The notes below the pieces were generated by a model that was not told where the DNA came from, did no database searches, and saw only the letters and a list, made by a program, of their open reading frames with translations. A stretch of 64,000 bases of DNA from Erysipelothrix anatis. Lineage in GTDB: Bacteria; Bacillota_I; Bacilli_A; Erysipelotrichales; Erysipelotrichaceae. Below are positions 17,558 to 25,881 of the stretch, in pieces. Made by a program: the position numbers and the translations under genes. Numbering within the stretch: the first letter of the stretch is position 1; each line of letters begins with the position of its first letter. The stretch lies in the NCBI RefSeq assembly GCF_009828745.1, contig NZ_WTSX01000008.1:40516-104515 (forward strand), read 5' to 3'.

Positions 17558-19119
17558 AGTATATCATTTTTCGCAATCCATTCGTCAGCAAGCTTTTGAA
17601 TTTCTTCTTGCGCTTTTTTGACATCTATTTTTCCATTATAAAGGTCACGCAAGGGTTGCATGATATCAACCTCTGAGTACAATGTACGCGCGAGCACATT
17701 AGGATTGTTATCTAATGCCATGACAGGCGGAGTATCGCTTGTATTGTAAGCAAAAATACGTTCTTTCGTATGTCTGTCTTCAATCTTCAATTCATCGATA
17801 TATGTTTTATGATATACTGGGATTTTTCCTGTGGATGTATTGTGAATTGAGACAGCTTCTGGCGAACGCAGAATTCGAATGACTTCTGCTGCAGCTGAAG
17901 GATACTGTACATCTTTTGAAACTACATAACCATCAGTCTCTGCCATCGGTGATAAACGGTGATCTTGATAGGATGGGAATGGTGCATAGACATATTTTTG
18001 TCCTGTGCTTTCCTCATATTGTGCGGCCATATCAAAGTCGTTAATAATTGTGAAAAGAGCTCGGTTTTCATAGAATGCTTTTTCATATTGCCATGTTAAC
18101 TCTTCAGCAACATTTCGTTTAACTGTTGGAACTACTGGTGCTTTCACATCAGAATCACCATCTGCTGTCGTGGCTTGGTCTGTGTTCGTTTCAGTCGTGT
18201 TTTCAGAATCACTTGGTTTGTCTGGAGTAGTGCTTGGTTTTTGAGCATCCGATTCGCTATCTTTTGCATTTGCATGATCATCTTGTTTTGTTTCTGTTGG
18301 AATTGGCGCATTGGGATCTGGGAAATCTTTAGCAACTGTTCGATCCCAGACGATATCTCCCATCGCATCAATAAGTTCTAATCCCTCTCGGAACTCACGT
18401 GTATTAAATCCAGGATTGGATCCTTTTTTGGTAAAATTCAATGTCCAACGACCCGCTGTTAACATTGGATAAAAACTTTGTTGATCGGTGAAAGTCAAAG
18501 GAAAAATAACATCTACTTGTTCATTCAATGTTTTACTTTGGTTCATGATTTTTGTCCATGAATCAAAAACATCCGGAAGCCCTGAGGTATCACTGTCTTC
18601 GATATTATAGCCGAGTGATTTCATTAAGGTCTCATTGTATGCAAAAGTTGGACCCGAGATACTATTTTGAATAAAATAATAGCCCGTTAAATTAATGGTA
18701 TCCTGTATTTGTACAGGGATCTTCGATCCAACGATCGAGTCGAGTTTCCCACCCATATCATGGAATTTATCCAGGAAGTACGCTGCATCATTCTGCTTTG
18801 TTACCAAGATATCTGTTTGAAAGGGTTCATTCAATTGCTTTGCAGTTAGTGGGGCTGCAACTTCGTAGGTGATGGCATCAATATGATTAGGATGTGCCTC
18901 ATTCCATGTCGCAACGACATATTCACCCAATGCTTCACTTTCGACTTGAATCTTTAATGTTGCATTCTCTTCGATCAAGAAGCGTTCTGTTTCTTTGTCA
19001 TAACATACCGATTGTCCATCTAAAGTACATCGGTTCGCAATCACAAAGTACGATGTTGCAAATAAAGCCACAACTAAAACAAGGACAATCCCTATTATTG
19101 TGGGTTTATTTTGTTTCAT
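17545..19119 (-). CDS. Membrane-anchored extracellular solute-binding protein with a disordered insertion (orphan)
   Basis: 524 aa. The N-terminal hydrophobic segment (about 8-28) is not followed by a lipobox (IANRC), so it is probably an uncleaved anchor; Cys31 and Cys39 directly after it could form a small disulfide loop. The rest resembles family-1 carbohydrate-binding proteins (DVFDSWTKIM; DGYVVSKDVQYPSAAAEVIR; GKIPVYH). Residues about 268-332 are a low-complexity Asp/Ser/Thr/Lys/Pro stretch splitting the fold. No permease or ATPase genes adjoin it. It overlaps fni by 14 nt and sits in the mevalonate operon. Ligand and role are unknown. Confidence 0.8.
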   Translation of the reverse strand: MKQNKPTIIGIVLVLVVALFATSYFVIANRCTLDGQSVCYDKETERFLIEENATLKIQVESEALGEYVVATWNEAHPNHIDAITYEVAAPLTAKQLNEPFQTDILVTKQNDAAYFLDKFHDMGGKLDSIVGSKIPVQIQDTINLTGYYFIQNSISGPTFAYNETLMKSLGYNIEDSDTSGLPDVFDSWTKIMNQSKTLNEQVDVIFPLTFTDQQSFYPMLTAGRWTLNFTKKGSNPGFNTREFREGLELIDAMGDIVWDRTVAKDFPDPNAPIPTETKQDDHANAKDSESDAQKPSTTPDKPSDSENTTETNTDQATTADGDSDVKAPVVPTVKRNVAEELTWQYEKAFYENRALFTIINDFDMAAQYEESTGQKYVYAPFPSYQDHRLSPMAETDGYVVSKDVQYPSAAAEVIRILRSPEAVSIHNTSTGKIPVYHKTYIDELKIEDRHTKERIFAYNTSDTPPVMALDNNPNVLARTLYSEVDIMQPLRDLYNGKIDVKKAQEEIQKLADEWIAKNDILKEA

Positions 19120-20125
19120 CGTACATCACCAATCTCTCTAATAGTTGAATTTTACGTTTACGCAATGCTGTTAAGTCTGAAGCACCGATCAGCACCATGA
19201 GTTTCTTTAAATCCTCAAGGAAAAGTTCGACTTCATCAAACATTGCATCTGTTTCTAAGTGTGCTGCTTTGAGGAAGTATCCTGAAATACCAACACCATG
19301 CGCTCCCAATCGGAGCAGTTTCATGACATCCAAGGGATTCGTTACTCCACCTGAGGCTAACATCTGTGCTTGATGGTGATAGGGCTGTGTCATGAGTAAG
19401 GATTCAACTGGTGTTAAACCCCAATCCGCAAGATAATCATAACGTTTTCGTTCAGAGCGAGCATTTTCAATCATGATGAAATTGGTACCACCGCGACCAC
19501 TCACGTCAACATAGCGTACGCCGCGATCAAGCAATTGACGGACTGTTTCATCACTCATGCCAAAGCCTACTTCTTTAACGATTACAGGAACATCAACACT
19601 ACGAATAATGGCTTCAATATGATCTAACCAGTGTGCAAAGTCACGGTCACCTTCATCCATTGTAATTTCTTGCGCAATATTAATGTGGATACCCAAGGCA
19701 TCTGCTTTAATCATTTGAATCGCACGGATAGCATCGTCGACTGATGCATTCGCATTAATATTACCAATTATAAATCCATCTGGGTTTGTTTCACGAACAA
19801 TTGAAAAACTTGGAATTTGTGATGCATCATCTAAGGCAACATGCTGCGAACCCACGGCCATTGCAAGACCAAAATGCTTCGCAATCATTGCAAGTTTTTG
19901 ATTGATTTCACGTGTTTTATCACTACCACCCGTCATCGCATTAATATAAACCGGATACTCAAAAGCATGACCAAAATAATGGCTACTTAAGTCAACATCC
20001 GAAAAATTCATATTCGGTAAACTATTGTGGATAAAACGCACTAACTCAAAATCGTTTTTGAAACCGTTTTGTTCCAATGCATGTGCGACGTGATCGTCTT
20101 TTCGTTGGGATCGTATACTACTCAT
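19106..20125 (-). CDS. fni: Isopentenyl-diphosphate delta-isomerase, type 2 (FMN-dependent)
   Basis: Interconverts IPP and DMAPP with reduced FMN. 339 aa. N-terminal RKDDHVAHAL, the MTGGS motif (INAMTGGSDKTREIN), GNINANAS and the flavin-binding GRGGTNF and ASGGVTNPLD segments are all characteristic. It overlaps mvaK2 by 8 nt, so it is part of the mevalonate operon, and it completes the supply of prenyl precursors for undecaprenyl phosphate. Confidence 0.95.
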   Translation of the reverse strand: MSSIRSQRKDDHVAHALEQNGFKNDFELVRFIHNSLPNMNFSDVDLSSHYFGHAFEYPVYINAMTGGSDKTREINQKLAMIAKHFGLAMAVGSQHVALDDASQIPSFSIVRETNPDGFIIGNINANASVDDAIRAIQMIKADALGIHINIAQEITMDEGDRDFAHWLDHIEAIIRSVDVPVIVKEVGFGMSDETVRQLLDRGVRYVDVSGRGGTNFIMIENARSERKRYDYLADWGLTPVESLLMTQPYHHQAQMLASGGVTNPLDVMKLLRLGAHGVGISGYFLKAAHLETDAMFDEVELFLEDLKKLMVLIGASDLTALRKRKIQLLERLVMYDETK

Positions 20126-21134
20126 AATGTCTAAATACCTCTACATCTAATGATACAATATCATTTTTTTTCCATTCCATGTCTAATTTGATAATTTTTT
20201 CATAATTATGGGGCTCGTAAATTGCAATTCCGCAGTCACCACCACCAGAGCCAGAGATTTTCGCACCTAAATTTAAAACTTCTGATTTTTCGATAAGAGC
20301 TGTTAGTGCAACCGTTTCAATATCGAGTTGCGTCCATGATGCAACTGCTTGCATCCATTTACGGTAATGATGCATTGATGAACGAACTCCTTCATAATTA
20401 CTATCTTGCCAAGCGTTGATAAATGAATCGACACACGATTTAGAGCCCAACAATAATGCTCTGTACGTCAAAGGATCCTCATCTGCACGTCGATAGTACG
20501 TTTTAAGATACGAGACCGTTCTATTGACGGACTGCGTCCAGCCAACATGAATTTTAAATATATCATCTTGCAAAGGTTCAATCTTAAGGAGGGGCCATTC
20601 TAGATGGAGAATATCCGGTGAAGACTGATGAGTTTTCAACCATTGGACATCATAACGTTCATAGATAATAATGCCACCAAAGACCGCTGCAGCCAAATCA
20701 CCACCAGAACTCAATTCATTCATCTCAAGTTGTGCCAGTACCGCCATCTTAAATAATTCTGTTTTTGATATTGAAACTTGGTAAAAATCAAGGACCGATG
20801 CAATTACCGCAACAATTACAACGCCTGACGAACCCAATCCATACTTCTGATGATTGACCGATTCTAACTCGCTTTCAATGGTGAGGTGAAACGGTTCTTG
20901 AAGTGGATAAAAACGGTTGACAGTTCGCAATGCCGCCGATACATAACGCATACCTTCAGTATCAGTTAAAAGCGTCTTACCGGATAACTGACCATACTGA
21001 CTCACGATTGTAAATGCATCTGTCGCGCAAATTTTCGTATTAATTGTTTTATCAACAGCCATTACAACTGATGGAAACCCTGGTTCCATCACTGCATATT
21101 CACCCATTAAAAACAATTTCCCAGGGAATCTCAT
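20118..21134 (-). CDS. mvaK2: Phosphomevalonate kinase
   Basis: GHMP kinase of 338 aa that converts phosphomevalonate to diphosphomevalonate. N-terminal FPGKLFLMGEYAVMEPG is typical of MvaK2; the ATP loop GLGSSGVVIVA and C-terminal GAKISGSGGGDCGIA are present. It overlaps mvaD by 4 nt and fni by 8 nt. Confidence 0.94.
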   Translation of the reverse strand: MRFPGKLFLMGEYAVMEPGFPSVVMAVDKTINTKICATDAFTIVSQYGQLSGKTLLTDTEGMRYVSAALRTVNRFYPLQEPFHLTIESELESVNHQKYGLGSSGVVIVAVIASVLDFYQVSISKTELFKMAVLAQLEMNELSSGGDLAAAVFGGIIIYERYDVQWLKTHQSSPDILHLEWPLLKIEPLQDDIFKIHVGWTQSVNRTVSYLKTYYRRADEDPLTYRALLLGSKSCVDSFINAWQDSNYEGVRSSMHHYRKWMQAVASWTQLDIETVALTALIEKSEVLNLGAKISGSGGGDCGIAIYEPHNYEKIIKLDMEWKKNDIVSLDVEVFRHYE

Positions 21135-22072
21135 AAAACGATAAGCCCTGGTCCTGACTTACAAACAACTGTTGTAACTGATGATGGCAGTGCTTCTAAA
21201 ATGGTTTCAACATGAGCCGCAGTTGTCATAATTTTGACATTTGGCCCAGCGTCCATTGTAAAGTATGCTGGAATTGATTTTTGCAGTTGACGGACCCGAT
21301 TCATGATTTCTACCGTCATAGGTTCAAAATACCACATATTCACCGCCATTAAAGAGGCATGCATTTTCAATGCATTGGTTTGTGCAATTTCACCGACACG
21401 TTCGATATCATGATTTTTGACAGCTTCTTCCAGTTGTATGAGATCTGCTTCTGTTGATGCAACCCATGAATCATAATATGGTGAGTCTGCCACAGTTGTG
21501 TTCATTGCATCCGTACTCGAAAAAGGTTTTATCTGATCATTTAAGATACAAACAATCATTCTAAAATCAGACCAGGGCTCCATGGTAATTGGTTCAGCAA
21601 AACTGTCTTCATCAGAAGTACCACGATTCCATCGTACGAAATCCCCGTAGACCGATCGTGACGCACTTCCAGAGCCCAAACGAGCAAGTCTTGATATTTC
21701 CCTGTCATCAAGATTTAAGTCTAAAGTCGCAGCTTTAGCGAGCGCAGCGAAAGCTGACGCACTTGATGCGAGTCCTGCTTCTTTCGGTACATGATTTTCC
21801 GATATAATGCGGGCATACTCTTGAATACCGTATCGCTCACGAATTCGGTCCATAAACCAATAAACTCGTTGGCTGGTTTTATCATCAACCCATGCTCCAT
21901 CCAACATAAATTGGTCTTGTGTTAATGAAGCATCGTATTCAACCCGTGTTTCAGTATAGAATTGATCGAGTGTCAATGATAAACTCGAATTATGCGGAAT
22001 TTTTAACGCATTGTCTTTTTTGCCCCAATACTTAATCAGCGCAATGTTTGTATGTGCACGAACTGTTTTCAT
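21131..22072 (-). CDS. mvaD: Diphosphomevalonate decarboxylase
   Basis: ATP-dependent decarboxylation of diphosphomevalonate to IPP. 313 aa. The signature start AHTNIALIKYWGKKD is followed by PHNSSLSLTLDQF, the loop EAGLASSASAFAAL and YFTMDAGPNVKI, which holds the catalytic Asp. A single base separates it from the mvaK1 stop. Confidence 0.96.
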   Translation of the reverse strand: MKTVRAHTNIALIKYWGKKDNALKIPHNSSLSLTLDQFYTETRVEYDASLTQDQFMLDGAWVDDKTSQRVYWFMDRIRERYGIQEYARIISENHVPKEAGLASSASAFAALAKAATLDLNLDDREISRLARLGSGSASRSVYGDFVRWNRGTSDEDSFAEPITMEPWSDFRMIVCILNDQIKPFSSTDAMNTTVADSPYYDSWVASTEADLIQLEEAVKNHDIERVGEIAQTNALKMHASLMAVNMWYFEPMTVEIMNRVRQLQKSIPAYFTMDAGPNVKIMTTAAHVETILEALPSSVTTVVCKSGPGLIVL

Positions 22073-22073
22073 A

Positions 22074-23012
22074 TTACACCATTTCCTTTAAGTGATACTG
22101 CCATGTTTGAACTGCTCCATGACCTTTTAAGACTGCTGAAATTTCTGAGGCAACTGTTAAATTAGGCGCAAGCGCAATCATACATCCACCTTGACCACTA
22201 CCCGTCAATTTAGCACCAACTGCACCTGCACGACGTGCTGCATTAACTAAAGTATCCAAAGTCGTTTCTGACACACCAAAGAGGCGCAATAGCTCATGCG
22301 CACGGTTCATTGCTTCACCTACACTCGCAATGTCATTCAGTTCAAGACCGCGAACTGTTTTCATTGCGAGTTGTGTAAACTCATCCAAATAAGGTTTCAT
22401 CTTTTCAGGCTCACATTCCAGTTGGGTCCCAAAAGTAGCAACTGCTTCTTTTGTATTCCCTAGTACACCTGTATCTGCAACAACCAAGTAACCATCCATG
22501 TTCATGGCAATTGAGTCCATCAGTTTATCCCGTTCAAATAACGTTGGCACACCACGTGTAATTGTGTTTGCATCCAAACCACTTGGATTAAGATGGTGAA
22601 TTGACTCCGCCACTAAGACAAGTTCTTTCATAATATCTTCTGTAATTTTAATCTCAAAAGCATCAAACAATGCACGGACAATCGATACAGATACAGCCGC
22701 ACTGGACCCGAGTCCTCGTGACGCTGGAAGCATTGAGTTGATGTTGATATCAATATTAACGTTTTCTTTATTTAAATATTTTAAAACAGCATGAATCAAG
22801 GCTGTTATTCCTTCTATCGATTCCGGTGCTGTATTTAATTTCCCTGTATAAAAGACACAATCTATGGTTGATTCTGATTGTGTTATTGTTACTGTTGTTT
22901 CAATTTTCGCAGCATAAAAAGGTAAGGCAATTGCTGGTTTACCATAAACGACAGCATGCTCACCAATCAAGATTATTTTTCCTGTTGCGATTCCGATTCC
23001 AATTTGATTCAT
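22074..23012 (-). CDS. mvaK1: Mevalonate kinase
   Basis: First kinase of the lower mevalonate pathway, about 312 aa, GHMP fold: GKIILIGEHAVVYGKPAIALP, SRGLGSSAAVSVSIVRA, and GAKLTGSGQGGC near the C-terminus. An ATG three codons earlier (23021) lacks an RBS; the ATG at 23012 has GGATGG ahead, a weak but better choice. A consensus TATAAT at 23030-23035 suggests a promoter with a very short leader, but I see no good -35. HMG-CoA synthase and reductase are not in the window. Confidence 0.92.
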   Translation of the reverse strand: MNQIGIGIATGKIILIGEHAVVYGKPAIALPFYAAKIETTVTITQSESTIDCVFYTGKLNTAPESIEGITALIHAVLKYLNKENVNIDININSMLPASRGLGSSAAVSVSIVRALFDAFEIKITEDIMKELVLVAESIHHLNPSGLDANTITRGVPTLFERDKLMDSIAMNMDGYLVVADTGVLGNTKEAVATFGTQLECEPEKMKPYLDEFTQLAMKTVRGLELNDIASVGEAMNRAHELLRLFGVSETTLDTLVNAARRAGAVGAKLTGSGQGGCMIALAPNLTVASEISAVLKGHGAVQTWQYHLKEMV

Positions 23013-23084
23013 ATTTACCATCCGTATCTATTATACATCATTTTATTTACAAATAATCGCTTCACATAAATTCATGAAATTACA

Positions 23085-23119
23085 TAAAGAAAACTCTCTA
23101 GCCAGATGGTTAGAGAGTT
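23085..23119 (-). terminator. nusG terminator
   Basis: Nine-bp stem AACTCTCTA / TAGAGAGTT with a 10-base loop and TTCTTT after it. It separates nusG from the mevalonate genes. Confidence 0.85.
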
Positions 23120-23123
23120 AGTA

Positions 23124-23660
23124 TTAGATACGTTCAATATCTGTGTATGAAATTTCTGTAGGTGTTTCACGTCCAAAGAGAATTGTTAGAACCATCGCTG
23201 ACTGTGAATCATCATTCATACTGTCAACTGTACCTTCGATTCCGGCAAACGGTCCGGATAAAATTCGAACTGTATCTCCAATTTCGAAATCTACGATAAG
23301 TTTTTGATCACTCATACCCATACGTTGTAAGATTGATTCAATTTCTTCTGGTGAAACTGGGAACGGCTTCGCTCCACCACCTGATGATCCGATAAATCCT
23401 GTGACACCTGGTGTATTACGAACAACATACCATGCTTCATCAGTCATAATCATTTCAACGAAAAGGTATCCTGGGAAAAGATTACGCATCTTCTCTACTT
23501 TTTTACCATTTTTATATTCAATTTCTTTTTCTTCAGCAACAAGAATGCGGAATAATGAATCCTCAATTCCCATTGACTCAACACGTCGTTCTAAATTTTC
23601 CTTAACACGGTTTTCATGACCAGCATAAGTATTAACGACATACCATTGTTTATCTTCCAT
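23124..23660 (-). CDS. nusG: Transcription termination/antitermination factor NusG
   Basis: 178 aa RNA-polymerase-associated elongation factor. NGN domain with WYVVNTYAGHENRVKENL, the loop RNLFPGYLFVEM, then the KOW domain FEIGDTVRILSGPFAGIEG. It lies 6 bases after secE in the rpmG-secE-nusG operon. Unlike most Firmicutes it is followed by a terminator and mevalonate genes instead of rplK-rplA, which here lie about 39 kb away. Confidence 0.97.
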   Translation of the reverse strand: MEDKQWYVVNTYAGHENRVKENLERRVESMGIEDSLFRILVAEEKEIEYKNGKKVEKMRNLFPGYLFVEMIMTDEAWYVVRNTPGVTGFIGSSGGGAKPFPVSPEEIESILQRMGMSDQKLIVDFEIGDTVRILSGPFAGIEGTVDSMNDDSQSAMVLTILFGRETPTEISYTDIERI

Positions 23661-23666
23661 AGTTTA

Positions 23667-23849
23667 TTATCCACCAATTCCAAGTAATTTTAATGCTTCG
23701 ATTGACACAATTTCTGTGAATAGGAAATAGACTACAAAGAAAAGAATAAACGAAATCGCAATAACCGTATTGCTTGAAAGTTCTTTTCGGCTTGGCCAAT
23801 GGATTTTACGAATTTCTTCTTTAATTCCTGCAATTGTAAACCAACTCAT
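23667..23849 (-). CDS. secE: Preprotein translocase subunit SecE
   Basis: 60 aa, single-TM form typical of Gram-positives: an amphipathic N-terminal helix containing IRKIHWPSRKEL, then one transmembrane helix. The RBS AGGAGG begins within the stop codon of rpmG. Confidence 0.94.
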   Translation of the reverse strand: MSWFTIAGIKEEIRKIHWPSRKELSSNTVIAISFILFFVVYFLFTEIVSIEALKLLGIGG

Positions 23850-23861
23850 AACTAAAACCTC

Positions 23862-24020
23862 CTATTTAGAATCGCGATGCAATGTATGTTTTCCGCATCG
23901 TTTGCAAAACTTTTTAATCTCTAAACGCTCACTTGCGTTTGTATGATTTCGACTTGTTGAGTAGTTTCTTGAGAGACACTCTGTACAAATTAGAATCACT
24001 TTTTCTCTTTTGTTTGACAT
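23862..24020 (-). CDS. rpmG: 50S ribosomal protein L33
   Basis: A 52-aa gene: [20 protein letters not shown] at the start, then the [17 protein letters not shown] region. Both zinc knuckles are present (Cys12/Cys15 and Cys39/Cys42 region, CTEC and CKRC), so this is the zinc-binding form. It is placed immediately ahead of secE as in many Firmicutes and has a consensus promoter. No clear Shine-Dalgarno sequence is seen; the leader ends in GTGGG and a T run. Confidence 0.94.
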   Translation of the reverse strand: MSNKREKVILICTECLSRNYSTSRNHTNASERLEIKKFCKRCGKHTLHRDSK

Positions 24021-24049
24021 TATAAAAAAACCCACTTTCGTGCTCTATA

Positions 24050-24078
24050 ACTTTATCATAATCGAAACTGAGTGTCAA
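24050..24078 (-). promoter_or_regulatory. rpmG-secE-nusG promoter
   Basis: Minus-strand TTGACA (24073-24078), 17-bp spacer, TAAAGT (24050-24055). Confidence 0.78.
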
Positions 24079-24130
24079 TTTGATACGTTATCTTGATACG
24101 ATCATTCTTTATTTTATAATTTAAAATGAT

Positions 24131-24151
24131 GATAAAGGTTATCCCTTTATC
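24131..24151 (-). terminator. Probable terminator of the sigma-factor gene
   Basis: Stem GATAAAGG / CCTTTATC with a 5-base loop, 8 bases past the stop. The T tract is interrupted (ATCATTTTAAAT), so efficiency is uncertain. Confidence 0.6.
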
Positions 24152-24158
24152 ACCATCT

Positions 24159-24770
24159 TTATTTTTTACTGTATTCCGATGACTTATGGACCAGCCGACG
24201 CACTTTCTGCAAAGTATTATCTATCTGCTTTTTACTAATATTAAGCAGCTCAGAAATTTCGACATAACTATAACCAGCCTCACGAAGGTTATAAACGGTT
24301 CGTTCGACTTCACTCAGTCCATCTAATATTTTATTGAGGTCGCTCAGTGCCTCATAGTAGTGTGACATAAATTGCGGATCTTTTCGAACATCTTTTTCAA
24401 TGAGGATATCACTAAGAAAAAGTGACGCATCTTCATTTATTGTCATATCTAAGGAGCGCTTTGAATCTAAAAGTGTGTATGACTTTCCACGACACTTACG
24501 AAGACTACTTTGAATGTGTGAATCGATACAGATGGCTATAAAATGCGCAAGGCCTACATCCATACTCTCTTTATACATATAAATCGCTTCGATGAAGCCT
24601 AATGACGCATTCTGAAACACATCATCGATACCAATACCTTGTGGTGAGTACATTCGCCAAAAAACGTGCGTTCGTTTCCAAATTAGACCTTTGTAATTAT
24701 TCATTAATGTAGTTAGTGCTTCTGTATGATTCTGTCGAATCATGTAAAGATATTCATAATCTCCAGGCAT
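24159..24770 (-). CDS. Sigma-70 family RNA polymerase sigma factor, SigH-position
   Basis: 203 aa. Region 2 is recognisable (IDDVFQNASLGFIEAIYMY), and region 4 ends in a helix-turn-helix (SYVEISELLNISKKQIDNTL, followed by QKVRRL). The order cysS-mrnC-rlmB-sigma-rpmG-secE-nusG is that of B. subtilis sigH, so it is probably a divergent SigH orthologue, although B. subtilis yacP is missing here. In related bacteria SigH directs sporulation or competence; sporulation is not expected here, while comFA/comFC are present in this window. Its targets are unknown. Confidence 0.8.
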   Translation of the reverse strand: MPGDYEYLYMIRQNHTEALTTLMNNYKGLIWKRTHVFWRMYSPQGIGIDDVFQNASLGFIEAIYMYKESMDVGLAHFIAICIDSHIQSSLRKCRGKSYTLLDSKRSLDMTINEDASLFLSDILIEKDVRKDPQFMSHYYEALSDLNKILDGLSEVERTVYNLREAGYSYVEISELLNISKKQIDNTLQKVRRLVHKSSEYSKK

Positions 24771-24784
24771 TAATAACTCCTATC

Positions 24785-25504
24785 TTATTTTAGCAAGTTT
24801 CGACGTCTGACGATTTCAAAGAGAAGGATGCCTGTTGCAACAGAGACATTTAAAGAGTTAACTGTACCAAACATTGGAATTGTAGTGAGAATATCACATT
24901 CTTTTTTCATGAGTCGGGATATTCCCTTACCTTCTGAACCTACGACTAATGCGATTGGCATGTCAACATTGAACTGATCATACGATACGGCATCCACTGC
25001 ATTTTCAGCAGCAACAACCCAATATCCTTGTTGTTTGAGGTACTGAACCGTTTGAACTAGGTTAGTAACCTGCGCAACCGGGACTGTATTAATCGCACCT
25101 GTTGATACCTTCGCAACAGTAGCAGTTAAACTAACACTTCGATGTTTACCAATAACAACACCATCCACACCTGCAGCATCTGAGCTTCGCAAAATGGCTC
25201 CAAGATTGTGTGGGTCTTCCAATTGATCGCAAACAACAATTAACTTGTGTTTTGCATTCTTAACAATCGTTTCAATGTCAGCGTAACGATAGTCTTGGAT
25301 TTCAATGACAGCTCCTTGATGGACGCCTTTTACCATTTTGTCCAAACGAAATTTATCCACAAATTGGATATTGATGTTCTTTTCTTTTGCAATCGCTACA
25401 ATTTCGGGATAACTCCCTTTATTGAACAAATAGACGTTCTTGGGTTTTTGACCACTCTTTAAGTATGCTGTTACTGTATTTTTTCCAAAGATATATTCTG
25501 ACAT
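24785..25504 (-). CDS. rlmB: 23S rRNA (guanosine-2'-O)-methyltransferase RlmB
   Basis: SPOUT-family enzyme methylating G2251 of 23S rRNA (E. coli numbering). 239 aa from the ATG at 25504, which shares one base with the mrnC stop (TAATG); an extra 11 codons upstream belong to the mrnC overlap. The substrate-binding N-domain starts YIFGKNTVTAYLKSG; the knot motifs are LEDPHNLGAILRSSDAAGVD, VVGSEGKGISR and LNVSVATGILLFE. Confidence 0.94.
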   Translation of the reverse strand: MSEYIFGKNTVTAYLKSGQKPKNVYLFNKGSYPEIVAIAKEKNINIQFVDKFRLDKMVKGVHQGAVIEIQDYRYADIETIVKNAKHKLIVVCDQLEDPHNLGAILRSSDAAGVDGVVIGKHRSVSLTATVAKVSTGAINTVPVAQVTNLVQTVQYLKQQGYWVVAAENAVDAVSYDQFNVDMPIALVVGSEGKGISRLMKKECDILTTIPMFGTVNSLNVSVATGILLFEIVRRRNLLK

Positions 25505-25881
25505 TATAGTTCTACCGTTTCTATGAACGCGTTCCACAATTGGTCCAGACGTTCAGTTTGTTGTGTTTCATAGAGATATCCCCAAAGTGCTTCGAATCCT
25601 GTTGCAATGCGATAGGTTGTCACATCTGCATTTTTGGCTATCGATGTACTTTTGGCATTTCGTCCACGCTTATACATTACCATTTCTTCTTCAGTTAATG
25701 CATCGTTTTCTAAAAGGTTCTTCATGAACAGTGCTTGCGATTTTGCACTAACAAATCGGGTTGATAATTCTTGCAATTGTTTTGTTTTCGTGATTCCTTG
25801 CGCAACTAAATGTTGGCGCACTTGAAGCGAAAGGACAGCATCTCCAATAAATGCTAAAACGTTTCCAGAGAGCTGTGACAT
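25504..25881 (-). CDS. mrnC: Mini-ribonuclease III
   Basis: 125 aa RNase III catalytic domain without an RNA-binding domain, involved in 23S rRNA maturation. The fold signature NVLAFIGDAVLSLQVRQHL contains the catalytic Asp, and KRGRNAKSTSIAKNADV precedes the second acidic region ATGFEALWGYLY. It shares one base with both the cysS stop and the rlmB start. Confidence 0.93.
   Translation of the reverse strand: MSQLSGNVLAFIGDAVLSLQVRQHLVAQGITKTKQLQELSTRFVSAKSQALFMKNLLENDALTEEEMVMYKRGRNAKSTSIAKNADVTTYRIATGFEALWGYLYETQQTERLDQLWNAFIETVEL

Noticed and set aside
17545..19119. Lipoprotein annotation for the orphan solute-binding protein
   Set aside because: The Cys after the hydrophobic segment is preceded by IANR, which does not fit a lipobox; an uncleaved anchor is more likely.
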